A DNA stretch of 64,000 nt from Alkalibacter rhizosphaerae (lineage in GTDB: Bacteria; Bacillota; Clostridia; Eubacteriales; Alkalibacteraceae). Under the pieces are notes generated by a model. That model ran no database searches. It saw only the letters and a program-made list of their open reading frames with translations, and was not told where the DNA came from. Below are positions 53,314-61,900 of the stretch, piece after piece (the stretch's first letter is position 1; every line of letters starts with the position of its first letter). The position numbers and the translations under genes were made by a program. The DNA lies in the NCBI RefSeq assembly GCF_017352215.1, contig NZ_CP071444.1, positions 744,001-808,000 on the forward strand, written 5' to 3'.

Positions 53314-54201
53314 TTACGCTTTTTCATGAATGATGATCCCGGCAATGCCCTGGGGCCGCACGATCAAGAATACCAGCATGATGACAAAGATCACCACCGG
53401 TGCCAGTCCGGATCCGATAAAGCCGATGCTGGTCAGGGTCACTTCCATGATCCCCAGCAGCAATGCTCCAATGACTGCGCCGGAGATGTTGCCCAATCCA
53501 CCGAGAACGGATGCGATGAATCCCTTGACCACCAGTTTCCCGATCATGGGATACAAGGTGTAGTTGATCCCTAAAAACACGCCGCTGATCCCGCCAAGAA
53601 AACCGCTGATAAAGAAGGTGATGATGATGATCTGGTTTACGTTGACGCCCATGAGGGACAAGGTCTGGGCATCGATGGACAAAGCCCGGATGGCCACGCC
53701 AAATTTTGTTTTATAGATGAGCAGCATCAATGCGCTCAAAGCCACGATGGAGATGATCAACATGATGGTATCCGTGGTGGCAATGTTGTATGGTCCCAGC
53801 TGGATGACCCGATTGGTGAAAAAGTTGGGATATGAATAAAAATTAGTGCTGAAATATACGGTGATCAAGTTGTCCAACAACAATCCCATGGTGATGGAGG
53901 ACACAAAATAAAAAATCAATGGGCTCTGTTTTTTTCGTAGTCGTCGAAAGGCAAAAAATTCGATGATCAAGGCCAGAACTCCACCAACGCAGGCTGTGAG
54001 AAACAGCGTGACCCACAGGTTCGTCTGAAGTTTGGTTGCGATCAAGTATCCCGTATATGCGGTGACGGTCAAAACGCCTCCATGAGAAAAGTTGGAAAAT
54101 TTCAATATGTTGAAGACCAATGCAAACCCGACGGCGATCAAGGCATATACCGATCCCAAGGACAGGCCGTACAACAATTGTTGAACAATCACATGTTCCA
54201 C
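53314..54201 (-). CDS. livH: Branched-chain amino acid-type ABC transporter permease LivH
   Basis: 295 residues with about eight membrane segments; LYGLSLGSVYALIAVGFALVF and FSNFSHGGVLTVTAYTGY are the LivH hallmarks. It is separated from livK by a hairpin at 54215-54247. Confidence 0.93.
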   Translation of the reverse strand: MEHVIVQQLLYGLSLGSVYALIAVGFALVFNILKFSNFSHGGVLTVTAYTGYLIATKLQTNLWVTLFLTACVGGVLALIIEFFAFRRLRKKQSPLIFYFVSSITMGLLLDNLITVYFSTNFYSYPNFFTNRVIQLGPYNIATTDTIMLIISIVALSALMLLIYKTKFGVAIRALSIDAQTLSLMGVNVNQIIIITFFISGFLGGISGVFLGINYTLYPMIGKLVVKGFIASVLGGLGNISGAVIGALLLGIMEVTLTSIGFIGSGLAPVVIFVIMLVFLIVRPQGIAGIIIHEKA

Positions 54202-54214
54202 CCCTTTTAATTAA

Positions 54215-54247
54215 TAAGGCTCTTTTTCTGCCCGAAAAAGAGCCTTA
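54215..54247 (-). terminator. Intra-operon hairpin between livK and livH
   Basis: A perfect 14-bp stem (taaggctctttttc / gaaaaagagcctta) with a 5-nt loop. The tail is AT-rich rather than T-rich. It probably limits read-through so that LivK exceeds the permeases. Confidence 0.65.
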
Positions 54248-54266
54248 AGGTTTTACTCTTGCTTAC

Positions 54267-55457
54267 TTACTTGTGAGACTCCGGCACGTGACGGCCCAGA
54301 TCCAGATATTCTCCATTTTCGATCTTGTACATGACCATGGACAAGCCGAGAGGCTGATGGGTCTCCGGTGAAATGGTGATCACACCAGTGGTTCCCTGCA
54401 GGTTGTCGATGTTTTCCAAAGCAGCCGTTACTGCCGGTCCGGTGATCTCTTCTGCATTTTTCAGCGCTTCCACGATGATCATCATTTTGTCGTATCCCAA
54501 GTAGGCTTTGTTGATGGGCTCTTCCCCGAATTTTTCGACAAAAGCTTCTCGAACTTCCACCAGCTGGGGCTCCTCATCGGAGTAGTTGTTGGCAAAATAA
54601 ATGTTGTCGCCTTGGGAAGGATCGCTAAGCAAGGTGACAAAGGGAGGTGCAAAGTCCAATCCGCCGAACATTGCTACATCCAATCCAACTTGTTCTGCCT
54701 GCTGGATGGTGATGATCAGATCCTGGACGTAGTTTGGCACGTAGAGTGCTTCTGCGCCTGCTTCCTTGATTTTGTTCAACTGGACTTTGAAATCCTTGTC
54801 GCCGGCCTTGTACACTTCTTCCGCCACAATGGTCCCACCGTTGGCTTCAAAATATTCCATGAAGGGTACTACCTGGGAAACGGCAAAAGAGTTGGACTGG
54901 TCGTACAATACGGCCATGTTCTTGACTCCGACTTCATTGAGCGCATAGTCGGATACGATCTCTGCATACTGGACGCTGCTTGGCTGCATCAAAAACATTT
55001 GAGATTGAGGCGTTCCGTCTTCGTTCAAAGTAACTCTCGGATCGATAAAGCTTCCAACCACGGGCACTCCCTTGGCTGCTGCAACTGGTGCAAGAGAAAG
55101 TCCCACGTTGCTAAGAGGCGGTCCGATCACGGCAACGGCCTTGTCCTGATCCACCAAACGATTGTAGGCATTCAAGGCTTCCTGGGGATCCAATTTGATG
55201 TCGTAGGTGATGATTTCCACCTCTCTACCATTGATACCACCATTTGCGTTCACCAAATCAGCATAAAGTTCCGCACCGTTTTTTACGGCTTCTCCCCATA
55301 CGGATGTGGCGCCACTCAAGTCTTGAAGATTTCCAATGACGATTTTTTCCTGGCTTCCGTTATCTCCGGAATCCCCATTGTCCGAATCTGTACTGCATCC
55401 GGCAAAGGATCCCATCAAAAGGAAAACCGACAACAAGATCAATACTAGCTTTTTCAT
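54267..55457 (-). CDS. livK: ABC transporter substrate-binding lipoprotein LivK
   Basis: 396 residues from the ATG at 55457 after taggggg. Lipobox GSFAGC (Cys about 20), then an Asp/Gly/Ser linker and a type I periplasmic binding fold (KIVIGNLQDLSGATSVWGEAVKNGAELYADLVNANGGINGREVEI). It captures the cargo for LivHMGF. The ligand pocket cannot be assigned; the neighbouring OYE, flavoprotein and SDR genes suggest an unsaturated or oxygenated organic acid. Confidence 0.92.
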   Translation of the reverse strand: MKKLVLILLSVFLLMGSFAGCSTDSDNGDSGDNGSQEKIVIGNLQDLSGATSVWGEAVKNGAELYADLVNANGGINGREVEIITYDIKLDPQEALNAYNRLVDQDKAVAVIGPPLSNVGLSLAPVAAAKGVPVVGSFIDPRVTLNEDGTPQSQMFLMQPSSVQYAEIVSDYALNEVGVKNMAVLYDQSNSFAVSQVVPFMEYFEANGGTIVAEEVYKAGDKDFKVQLNKIKEAGAEALYVPNYVQDLIITIQQAEQVGLDVAMFGGLDFAPPFVTLLSDPSQGDNIYFANNYSDEEPQLVEVREAFVEKFGEEPINKAYLGYDKMMIIVEALKNAEEITGPAVTAALENIDNLQGTTGVITISPETHQPLGLSMVMYKIENGEYLDLGRHVPESHK

Positions 55458-55541
55458 TCCAATCCCCCTAAATTTATTTAACTTCTTGACACAAAATACT
55501 TCTATCATAACTGCAGCAGGGCTGCAGATCGATACCTGTTC

Positions 55542-56867
55542 TTAATCTTTCTTTCCTTGGCGATAGATGTCCAGATAGATCTCCTTGTCCTTGATCACAC
55601 AACCGGCTTTCCCGCCGTCCCGCATGATCTCGGAGCATTTGCTGCAGGCGATGCAGCATTTTTCTTTTTTCATGGCCCCGTTGCCAAATGCATCCTGGAC
55701 GAATTCCGGATAGGCAAAGGCTTGTCTGCCAAAACCTACAAGATCAAACCAACCTTCCTCAATGCCGGCAGCAGCCACATTGGGTCCGAAGGTCCGAAGC
55801 CAGCTCAAGCCGCTGGTCACCAGGATCATCTGAGGTACCTGGTCTTTAAGATCCTTCAGAATCTTCAAGAATCGGGCCACCCCTTCCATGGGATGTTCGT
55901 CGGGTATGTAGTACCCGGCATCGTAAGGTCTCCCAATGTGGGGATTATAGTAAGGATTTCCAATGCTGATGTTGACCATTTTCACACCCAGTGCTTGAAG
56001 TTGTTTCAAGTAGACCACCGGTTCCGTCAGATCCGGCTTTCGATGGTCCGCCCTGTCCACTCCCCAACCAAAGGGATAGGCAATGGCATCGTAGGCGTTC
56101 ATGCGAAGGGTGATCTCCAGTTCGTCTCCCAGGACCTCCTTGATCTTACGGATCACATTCAATGTAAACCGCATTCGATTTTCCAAGGTGCCTCCATACT
56201 CACCTTCCCTGGTGTGGGCGGAGAGGATCTCGGAGAGAAGATAGCCGTGACAACTTTTGATGTCGACAGCGTCAAACCCGATCTCTTTGGCCAGTACCGC
56301 CGCTTTTACGTATTCCTCTTCCAACTGGGCAAGTTCCGTATCGGTGATCACCTGATAGGTCTGGTCTGCTTTCTTCAGAAAAGGATTTTCCTCCACGGCA
56401 ACAATGGGTGCCGGTTTCCCCTTGGGCTTGGAATACCTTCCCGAATGGGTCAACTGCAACACGGTGTATGGGGTAAATTCTTCCCCATAGGTTTCTTTGG
56501 CCGCTTGGATGGTTTTCTCCCGAAGTTTCCCCAGGTCCTGATAGGTGTCCTTGTTGATAGAAAGCTGTCTGGGATTGGCCCTTCCTTCGTCGACGACGGC
56601 AGTGGCTTCGAACCAGATCATTCCTGCTCCGCTTCGACCAAAGCGCTGGTATCTGCGGTAGGTCAACTCATCCGGCTTGCCGTCTGAGGTCCCGTCGCAT
56701 CCTTCCATGGGATTGATGACGATCCGGTTGGGTATGGTTTTTCTGCCCAACACCAGTGGCGTCTTTAGTGCTTCAATATTTTCGGAAAAGGGAATATCTG
56801 CATCCATTTTCTTTCCCGCTTCTATAAATTCATTACTGTCGGCATAATCAAACCGATGATGCTCCAT
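55542..56867 (-). CDS. Old yellow enzyme family NADH:flavin oxidoreductase with C-terminal Fe-S cysteines
   Basis: 441 residues from the ATG at 56867. An FMN TIM barrel of the 2,4-dienoyl-CoA reductase type: RIVINPMEGCDGTSDG, LQLTHSGRYS, FDAVDIKSCHGYLLSEILS (His pair at the active site) and the barrel end LVGFGRQAFAYPEFV. The C-terminal CCIACSKCSEIMRDGGKAGC provides a [4Fe-4S] site. The FAD/NAD domain that follows in DCR and 2-enoate reductases is absent, so electrons must come from a partner, perhaps the flavoprotein at 48038. It probably reduces an activated C=C bond. Confidence 0.88.
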   Translation of the reverse strand: MEHHRFDYADSNEFIEAGKKMDADIPFSENIEALKTPLVLGRKTIPNRIVINPMEGCDGTSDGKPDELTYRRYQRFGRSGAGMIWFEATAVVDEGRANPRQLSINKDTYQDLGKLREKTIQAAKETYGEEFTPYTVLQLTHSGRYSKPKGKPAPIVAVEENPFLKKADQTYQVITDTELAQLEEEYVKAAVLAKEIGFDAVDIKSCHGYLLSEILSAHTREGEYGGTLENRMRFTLNVIRKIKEVLGDELEITLRMNAYDAIAYPFGWGVDRADHRKPDLTEPVVYLKQLQALGVKMVNISIGNPYYNPHIGRPYDAGYYIPDEHPMEGVARFLKILKDLKDQVPQMILVTSGLSWLRTFGPNVAAAGIEEGWFDLVGFGRQAFAYPEFVQDAFGNGAMKKEKCCIACSKCSEIMRDGGKAGCVIKDKEIYLDIYRQGKKD

Positions 56868-56902
56868 GTTTTCACGCTCCCTTGAAGGTCTGTCCAACGT
56901 TT

Positions 56903-57037
56903 TCAATTCAACAGATTGTAGATCAGCATCTTTTCCGCTGCTTCCTGCTGGTCCGCATCTGTGATCATCAAGTAATCTTTTACGGTTTCTTTGATCAACT
57001 CTTCGTTTTTTAGTTTTTCTTTATCAAACGTTTCCAT
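56903..57037 (-). CDS. 44-residue small protein between URO-D 3 and the OYE gene
   Basis: It starts 3 nt past the URO-D stop with gaggtga as ribosome site, and ends 35 nt before the OYE start. The sequence is charged and helical (METFDKEKLKNEELIKETVK, then DYLMITDADQQEAAEKMLIY, ending NLLN). No family is recognised. Tight spacing and a good ribosome site support real translation. It may be a small accessory or regulatory peptide. Confidence 0.5.
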   Translation of the reverse strand: METFDKEKLKNEELIKETVKDYLMITDADQQEAAEKMLIYNLLN

Positions 57038-57040
57038 GAC

Positions 57041-58201
57041 TCACCTCTCATACTTTCCGTATTCTTTGACGAATTCATTGACGGCTTTCAGGTTTTCCGG
57101 GTTGGCGTCATTGGCGCTGTGGAGGATCCGGTTGGTGGTAAAAACGTATCCGCCGCCGGGAGCCAAATCATCAATGAGGCCTTTTGCCATGTCGATGCAC
57201 TCCTGCTTTGTTCCGTAGTGAAGGGTGTAGGCTTCCATGCCTCCACCAATGGAAATCACGTCTCCCACCCGCTTTTTCACTTCCCGCAGGTCGTCGTCTT
57301 CAAAGAGTCCGAATACGCTGTTTTTCGGCAGATCCTGCAGGAAATCGTATAAATGTGCATAATTTCGCTCATAGTAGGACTGGACCACCATTCCCTTGGC
57401 GGCAAAGTGCTCCACGATTTTTTTGTAGGAAGGCCAGTAAACTTTCTCAAAATCCTTGGGCCGTAAAAACTGGGGCAGGTGCATGGGGTTGAAGATGGAC
57501 ATCCCCTCTTTGTTTTCGCTGTACTGCATCTCGCAGTTTTCAATGACTATGGGGATCATGGCATCCGCCGCTTCGATGATCTTGTTGGGGTTTCTTTTCA
57601 CATCCATCATGATCCCGTGAAAATCTCTAAAAAAGTCCAACAACAAGTCAACGGGATGGACCAATGTAGCGCCTCTGGATATGGGCATGCTCCATTTGTT
57701 TTTCAGCTGCTCCTCGGATCGTTGATTAAGATCTTTGAATTTGTACAGCTCAGATACGGCTCTCTGGTATTTTTCCACTTTTTCACTGGAATGATCCATT
57801 CGCATCAAGCCATATTTTCTTGGTGCCACCACATCCCGAATAAAAGCATAAGGGTCTTTGATCAAATCGTCGTATTCGTTTGCATCCATGGACAAGGAAT
57901 GTCCGGATTCGATCTGCATGAGGCCCTTGTTCTTGAAGGATCCTCCATCCAGCATGCCGATGTAGTTCATGGCCCTGGAAGTGGTGCTGGCGAACATGGA
58001 ATCCCAGTAAAAGTCACTGGCGATTTTCTCAAAGGCCGCCAAATGCTTCTCGTCATCCTCAAATACTTCCTCCACCCCATATCCGGCATAAGAGAATGCC
58101 CAATTGTCGATCAGGGAATATACAGGGACACGGTCCGGTATTCCTCCCCGCTGGGCTATTTCCATCCGTTGGTTTTTCTGATCGTACGACTTTTTATCCA
58201 T
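57041..58201 (-). CDS. URO-D family protein (methyltransferase-like) 3
   Basis: 386 residues from the ATG at 58201 (gaggtg site). The overall pattern (GGIPDRVPVYSLIDNW at the start, MHLPQFLRPKDFEKVYWPSYKK, DLAPGGGYVFTTN) matches URO-D/MtaA relatives and is close to protein 1 (4729). HxC is lacking; the equivalent region is VVQSYYERNYAHL. It heads a minus-strand run with the OYE, Liv, SDR and flavoprotein genes and is divergent from a TetR gene. It may demethylate or otherwise activate the imported compound, with a partner elsewhere. Confidence 0.75.
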   Translation of the reverse strand: MDKKSYDQKNQRMEIAQRGGIPDRVPVYSLIDNWAFSYAGYGVEEVFEDDEKHLAAFEKIASDFYWDSMFASTTSRAMNYIGMLDGGSFKNKGLMQIESGHSLSMDANEYDDLIKDPYAFIRDVVAPRKYGLMRMDHSSEKVEKYQRAVSELYKFKDLNQRSEEQLKNKWSMPISRGATLVHPVDLLLDFFRDFHGIMMDVKRNPNKIIEAADAMIPIVIENCEMQYSENKEGMSIFNPMHLPQFLRPKDFEKVYWPSYKKIVEHFAAKGMVVQSYYERNYAHLYDFLQDLPKNSVFGLFEDDDLREVKKRVGDVISIGGGMEAYTLHYGTKQECIDMAKGLIDDLAPGGGYVFTTNRILHSANDANPENLKAVNEFVKEYGKYER

Positions 58202-58228
58202 ACAACACCTCAACCGTTCTTTAGCAAA

Positions 58229-58308
58229 TTTAGTAATTTATCGATTATTACCATGTTTGACTTTATTATATTGGCAAGGAAAGGCCTTGTCAATAATATT
58301 TAGTAATT
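58229..58308. promoter_or_regulatory. Divergent promoter region with repeated tttagtaatt
   Basis: tttagtaatt occurs at 58229-58238 and 58299-58308, each followed within about 20 bp by a t-rich stretch ending tacca. This could be a pair of TetR sites serving the URO-D operon and the regulator at 58430. Confidence 0.35.
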
Positions 58309-58429
58309 TTTTTATTTTTACCAGGTCTGTCTGTATTTATTTTTGGAAATGCTTGTGGTATACTGTGAAAAACCAACTCATCGTGACTACTGGAAAGGAC
58401 GATGGAACCAAATTCCATCGGTGAAAGCC

Positions 58430-59092
58430 ATGCGAAAAGAAAAAAACATGTACAAAAAAGGGATCACCACAAAAAATAATATTCTGAAAGCTTCCAAGGA
58501 GCTTTTTTACGAAAACGGATACAACAACACCACCGTGCACATGATCAAGGACCGGGCGGAAGTGTCCCTCTCCGCCATCCCCTATTACTTCAAGGAAAAG
58601 GACCGGATCCTTCAAGTCATCTACACGGATTTTCTCTCCAGCATTTACAAGCTGGTCCAAAAACACATGAAAGAGCCCATCGACAGCTACCTGCTCCACT
58701 TTCTGGCGTCGAAGATCTACTACTACATCATCCATGATGATGCCAACAACGACCGTTTCTACCGGGAAGTGACCTTCGCCCAGTCCAACATTCGCATTTT
58801 GTATCCTTTCATGGACACGGTCCATCACAACTACGCCAGGGATTTCAACATCCAACTGACGGAAGGGGAACTAAAGTACTACCGCTTGACGGACGCCGGC
58901 GGACGTCGGGAGATCATGATGGACTATTATAACGACCCGGCAAGCTACGATTTTAATGAACTCATCGACTACATCACTTCCATCGTGCCTAATCTGATGG
59001 GCATCGACAAGGAGGTCTCCAGGGAATACGCAAGAAAGTCCACCGCCTTTGCCAAGGAAGTGGACTATTCCGCCATCAAGTTTTTGGTGTAA
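58430..59092 (+). CDS. TetR family transcriptional regulator
   Basis: About 220 residues from the ATG at 58430; the frame opens further upstream but the ribosome site is unclear, and ATG at 58450 is another choice. HTH: NNTTVHMIKDRAEVSLSAIPYYFKEKDRIL. The C-terminal domain is rich in Tyr and Asp. It is divergent from the URO-D 3 operon and thus the likely repressor of the catabolic island. Its stop lies 5 bp before the RAYT element. Confidence 0.83.
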   Translation: MRKEKNMYKKGITTKNNILKASKELFYENGYNNTTVHMIKDRAEVSLSAIPYYFKEKDRILQVIYTDFLSSIYKLVQKHMKEPIDSYLLHFLASKIYYYIIHDDANNDRFYREVTFAQSNIRILYPFMDTVHHNYARDFNIQLTEGELKYYRLTDAGGRREIMMDYYNDPASYDFNELIDYITSIVPNLMGIDKEVSREYARKSTAFAKEVDYSAIKFLV

Positions 59093-59096
59093 ATCT

Positions 59097-60097
59097 AGGG
59101 ACGGTTCTTTTGATTACGCTTTCGATATGAGGGCTTGGGAAATCCCCAAGATCCTGGCCAGTTGACGTTGGTTCAACCCCTTTATGCCTTTCAATATCCG
59201 GATCATTTCATCCCGCTCCTCTTTCGGTAAGCTCTTGACCCGTGCAACACTCTTGCCCGCAAGGACCTTTTCGATTTCCAGCCTTGCCTCTTTCTCCTTG
59301 AGCTTTCTCACTTCAATATCCAGGCATTCATCCTGGTTTTCTCTTCCGTGAAATTCCTCAAACCCTTTAAGTGCTACATCCCTGCAAGTTCCAAAGGATT
59401 CGAGGATCGTCTCATCATCCAACAAATTCCCAAAATCCGTTTCCTTGCCCAAGTAGGCTCTATAACTGCTCCACTTCCATTCCAAACAGTCCTTTACAAA
59501 GCCCGCTTTTACAGGATTTTGATGGATATAGCGGATCACTGTTAGAAGATAGTGTTCATTTTCCACGCTTTCGCTTCGAAAACGATCTTGAAACAGATGC
59601 CCCGTCGTTTCATACTTTTTGTGATAGTATCCCACAAAACTCACACCGATCCTCTTCATGGCTGTGGCTAGTCCACCTTTTCCTTCTTTGATCAACAAAT
59701 GGACATGATTGTTCATCAGGCACCAACCGTATATCTGTATTCTGGTTTTCCCCTTGCACTTTCCCAGTATTTCTAAAAATCGAATCCGATCCGAATCATC
59801 ATGAAAAATCTCCTGCTTATTGGCACCCCGGATCATCACGTGATAGATCCCGCTTTTGCTCTGTTCCCTGGCAGTTCGTGGCATGGTTTGCTCTCCTTTG
59901 CTGGACTTGCCTAGTAGTCGAAATATTGTATGATATTACATCCTAATATATTGTTGTCCATTAAGTAGGAAAATCCTTTTTTATTTAGATCAGAAGCGAA
60001 AAAAACACCCCAGCTTGACCGATGGTCGAAGGTAGAGGTGATTTTTATGTGATTGGTTAGTAGCTAGGTTCAAAACGTAATCAAAAGAACCGTCCCT
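59097..60097 (-). mobile_element. RAYT element with 19-bp terminal inverted repeats
   Basis: 1001 bp bounded by agggacggttcttttgatt (59097-59115) and its exact inverse (60079-60097). Inside is one gene, a REP-associated tyrosine transposase, whose stop codon is supplied by the left repeat. The 195 bp upstream of the gene are non-coding, with A/T-rich tracts. It sits between a TetR gene and the PTS operon. The same 19-mer recurs at eight other places in this window. Confidence 0.85.
59114..59884 (-). CDS. REP-associated tyrosine transposase (RAYT, Y1_Tnp)
   Basis: 256 residues. The HUH motif is H60-V-H62 in CLMNNHVHLLI, and the catalytic Tyr is probably Y119 in VIRYIHQNPVKAG; both are RAYT hallmarks. 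A C-terminal helix-turn-helix (KGLNQRQLARILGISQALIS) is added after about 215, as in some Bacillota members. Such enzymes nick and rejoin single strands at REP-type hairpin ends. All catalytic residues are intact. The final codons SKA-stop abut the terminal repeat. Confidence 0.92.
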   Translation of the reverse strand: MPRTAREQSKSGIYHVMIRGANKQEIFHDDSDRIRFLEILGKCKGKTRIQIYGWCLMNNHVHLLIKEGKGGLATAMKRIGVSFVGYYHKKYETTGHLFQDRFRSESVENEHYLLTVIRYIHQNPVKAGFVKDCLEWKWSSYRAYLGKETDFGNLLDDETILESFGTCRDVALKGFEEFHGRENQDECLDIEVRKLKEKEARLEIEKVLAGKSVARVKSLPKEERDEMIRILKGIKGLNQRQLARILGISQALISKA

Positions 60098-60123
60098 TAG
60101 ATTACTTAGATTACTGTTCTTTA

Positions 60124-61581
60124 TTAATACTTGTTTTCATCCAAAAACTCTTCACTAGCTCCAGCGAGTACATAAAACTTTCTTTTGTTTTTCTGGAACA
60201 TGAACCAAACAAAGAAATATACTGCCAATGCAATAAGGATCGTTATAATTTTTGCTCCTCCTGGAACAGTGAATGCTTTGTAAATAACCCATAAAATCGG
60301 GTTAGATCCGACAGTCCAAGATGCAACACCCAGTCCTTGAGAAACAGCATCTGTAACAGCAGGTAAAGTATCACCAACACCTGCAGCTAATGCAGCGTCA
60401 GTAAATGTTTGACTTACCTGAGTCTGCAAAACATTAGCTATAGAGTACCATATTGTCCCGGCTACAACAGTATTCAGGATGTTTCCACGGAATACAAAGA
60501 TCAATCCAATTGTCATAAAAGGAACAGCAGGAATGTCCGCCAACATCAGCACACCATTACCAGGCATTACAAGAGAGATGAAAAACAAGATGGGAATCAA
60601 AATCAATCCAGCAGCTACGTTAGCACTATCTCCAAAATAAACTGCAGGGTCTAAAGCAATGTGAACGTGATCTCGCTTCATTTTTCCACTTCTGATCTTG
60701 TCATTCATGGATTGACTCAAAGGCACCAGGCCTCTAACAAACAGACCGGAAACTGCAGGATAAACAACCATAACACCTGCAACTGTCAACATAGTTCGAA
60801 CGATACCAGCCCAAGTATCTACTGAACCCAAAATCTTGGTTGAACCAAGTACTGCAACAAGCAAACCAACCATCAATCCTATAGTCGCCGGTTCACCCCA
60901 GAATCCAAAACGTTCCGTTAAACCGTCAACATCCATTTGTTTTTCTTTAATTTTCATTTTTTTCAGCATCCAATTCACAAACATAGCAAATGGAGCAACC
61001 GCTGCAGGCACACTTGTTAAAGTGACACCTTCATAACCATAATATTCTTGAATGGATGGAGCAATGATGTCGGCAATTAGAAGTACAATCAAGTTGCAAA
61101 ATACTGCAGCAGCAATGCCTAGCATAAAGCTTCCTGTTACGTATTGTACGATTACCGCCCAGAATACGAACTGATAATAATTCCATATGTCCGTTGGCTG
61201 AAAGGTGTCTGTAAACTTTGTCAGGAACAAAAGTAAATTTAAACCCAAGCCTACCGCAAGGTAAATATAACCTAACTGATTTGCGTAGACAATAACGGAA
61301 GCGCCTTGCCATCCAACATCGATGAAGGGGAGTTGAATCCCTACATCTTGTGCCATTCCAATTACATAAGGAGCTATACCTCCGAGGAGTGTCCCCAGCA
61401 ACACGTTGAACATGGTCAAACCGATCCCCATGAACAATGCTCCTTGAAAAGATTTTTTCACTCCAGCCCCAACGACCATACTGATCAAGAAAATGATAAC
61501 CGGCACTACAATGGAAGAACCAAAGATTCCCATTACTGAATTGATTGCATTACCGATACTGATCAAAACACTCATAATCAA
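60124..61581 (-). CDS. PTS galactitol-type transporter subunit IIC
   Basis: 485 residues with about 10-12 hydrophobic segments, of the GatC/SgcC permease group. It overlaps the IIB gene by 4 nt. The cargo could be galactitol, another polyol or a pentitol; no cognate dehydrogenase or kinase is nearby in the window. A stretch DHVHIALDPAVYFGDSANVAAGLILIP is typical of the group. The C-terminal tail is basic. The RAYT element ends 27 bp downstream of its stop. Confidence 0.88.
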   Translation of the reverse strand: MIMSVLISIGNAINSVMGIFGSSIVVPVIIFLISMVVGAGVKKSFQGALFMGIGLTMFNVLLGTLLGGIAPYVIGMAQDVGIQLPFIDVGWQGASVIVYANQLGYIYLAVGLGLNLLLFLTKFTDTFQPTDIWNYYQFVFWAVIVQYVTGSFMLGIAAAVFCNLIVLLIADIIAPSIQEYYGYEGVTLTSVPAAVAPFAMFVNWMLKKMKIKEKQMDVDGLTERFGFWGEPATIGLMVGLLVAVLGSTKILGSVDTWAGIVRTMLTVAGVMVVYPAVSGLFVRGLVPLSQSMNDKIRSGKMKRDHVHIALDPAVYFGDSANVAAGLILIPILFFISLVMPGNGVLMLADIPAVPFMTIGLIFVFRGNILNTVVAGTIWYSIANVLQTQVSQTFTDAALAAGVGDTLPAVTDAVSQGLGVASWTVGSNPILWVIYKAFTVPGGAKIITILIALAVYFFVWFMFQKNKRKFYVLAGASEEFLDENKY

Positions 61582-61889
61582 CCCTCCATAATTTCTCTGA
61601 TTTTAATTAACAGTTCTTCAGTAAATTCTTTTGCTCCAACACCTGTAAACAACGGAAGACCGATCATAACGGGGATGCCTAGTTTGTTTTCTTGTTTTGT
61701 TTTACCTGTCACGACAATCAAGTCCGCTCCGGTAATATTCGGTATTTCCGTAATTTTGTTGGGTGTTATTTTGTGGCTTATCTTCTCCTTTCTAAGAATG
61801 TCTTTGATTTTTTCTGTTACAACTGTAGTGGTAAAAATTCCTCCTCCACAAGCAACGACGATACTGATCGATTTCTTCACTTCAATCAT
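61578..61889 (-). CDS. PTS galactitol-type transporter subunit IIB
   Basis: 103 residues, the P-loop-like fold of GatB/IIB lactose-galactitol class. The phosphorylated Cys is in IVVACGGGIFTTTVV (Cys about 14). It accepts phosphate from the IIA protein and passes it to the sugar carried by IIC. It lies 11 nt below IIA and overlaps IIC. Confidence 0.9.
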   Translation of the reverse strand: MIEVKKSISIVVACGGGIFTTTVVTEKIKDILRKEKISHKITPNKITEIPNITGADLIVVTGKTKQENKLGIPVMIGLPLFTGVGAKEFTEELLIKIREIMEG

Positions 61890-61900
61890 CCTTTCTTTGT

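Noticed and set aside
58337-58855. 172-codon minus-strand frame opposite the TetR gene at 58430
   Set aside because: Val/Asp/Phe-rich antisense shadow; the TetR HTH is on the plus strand.
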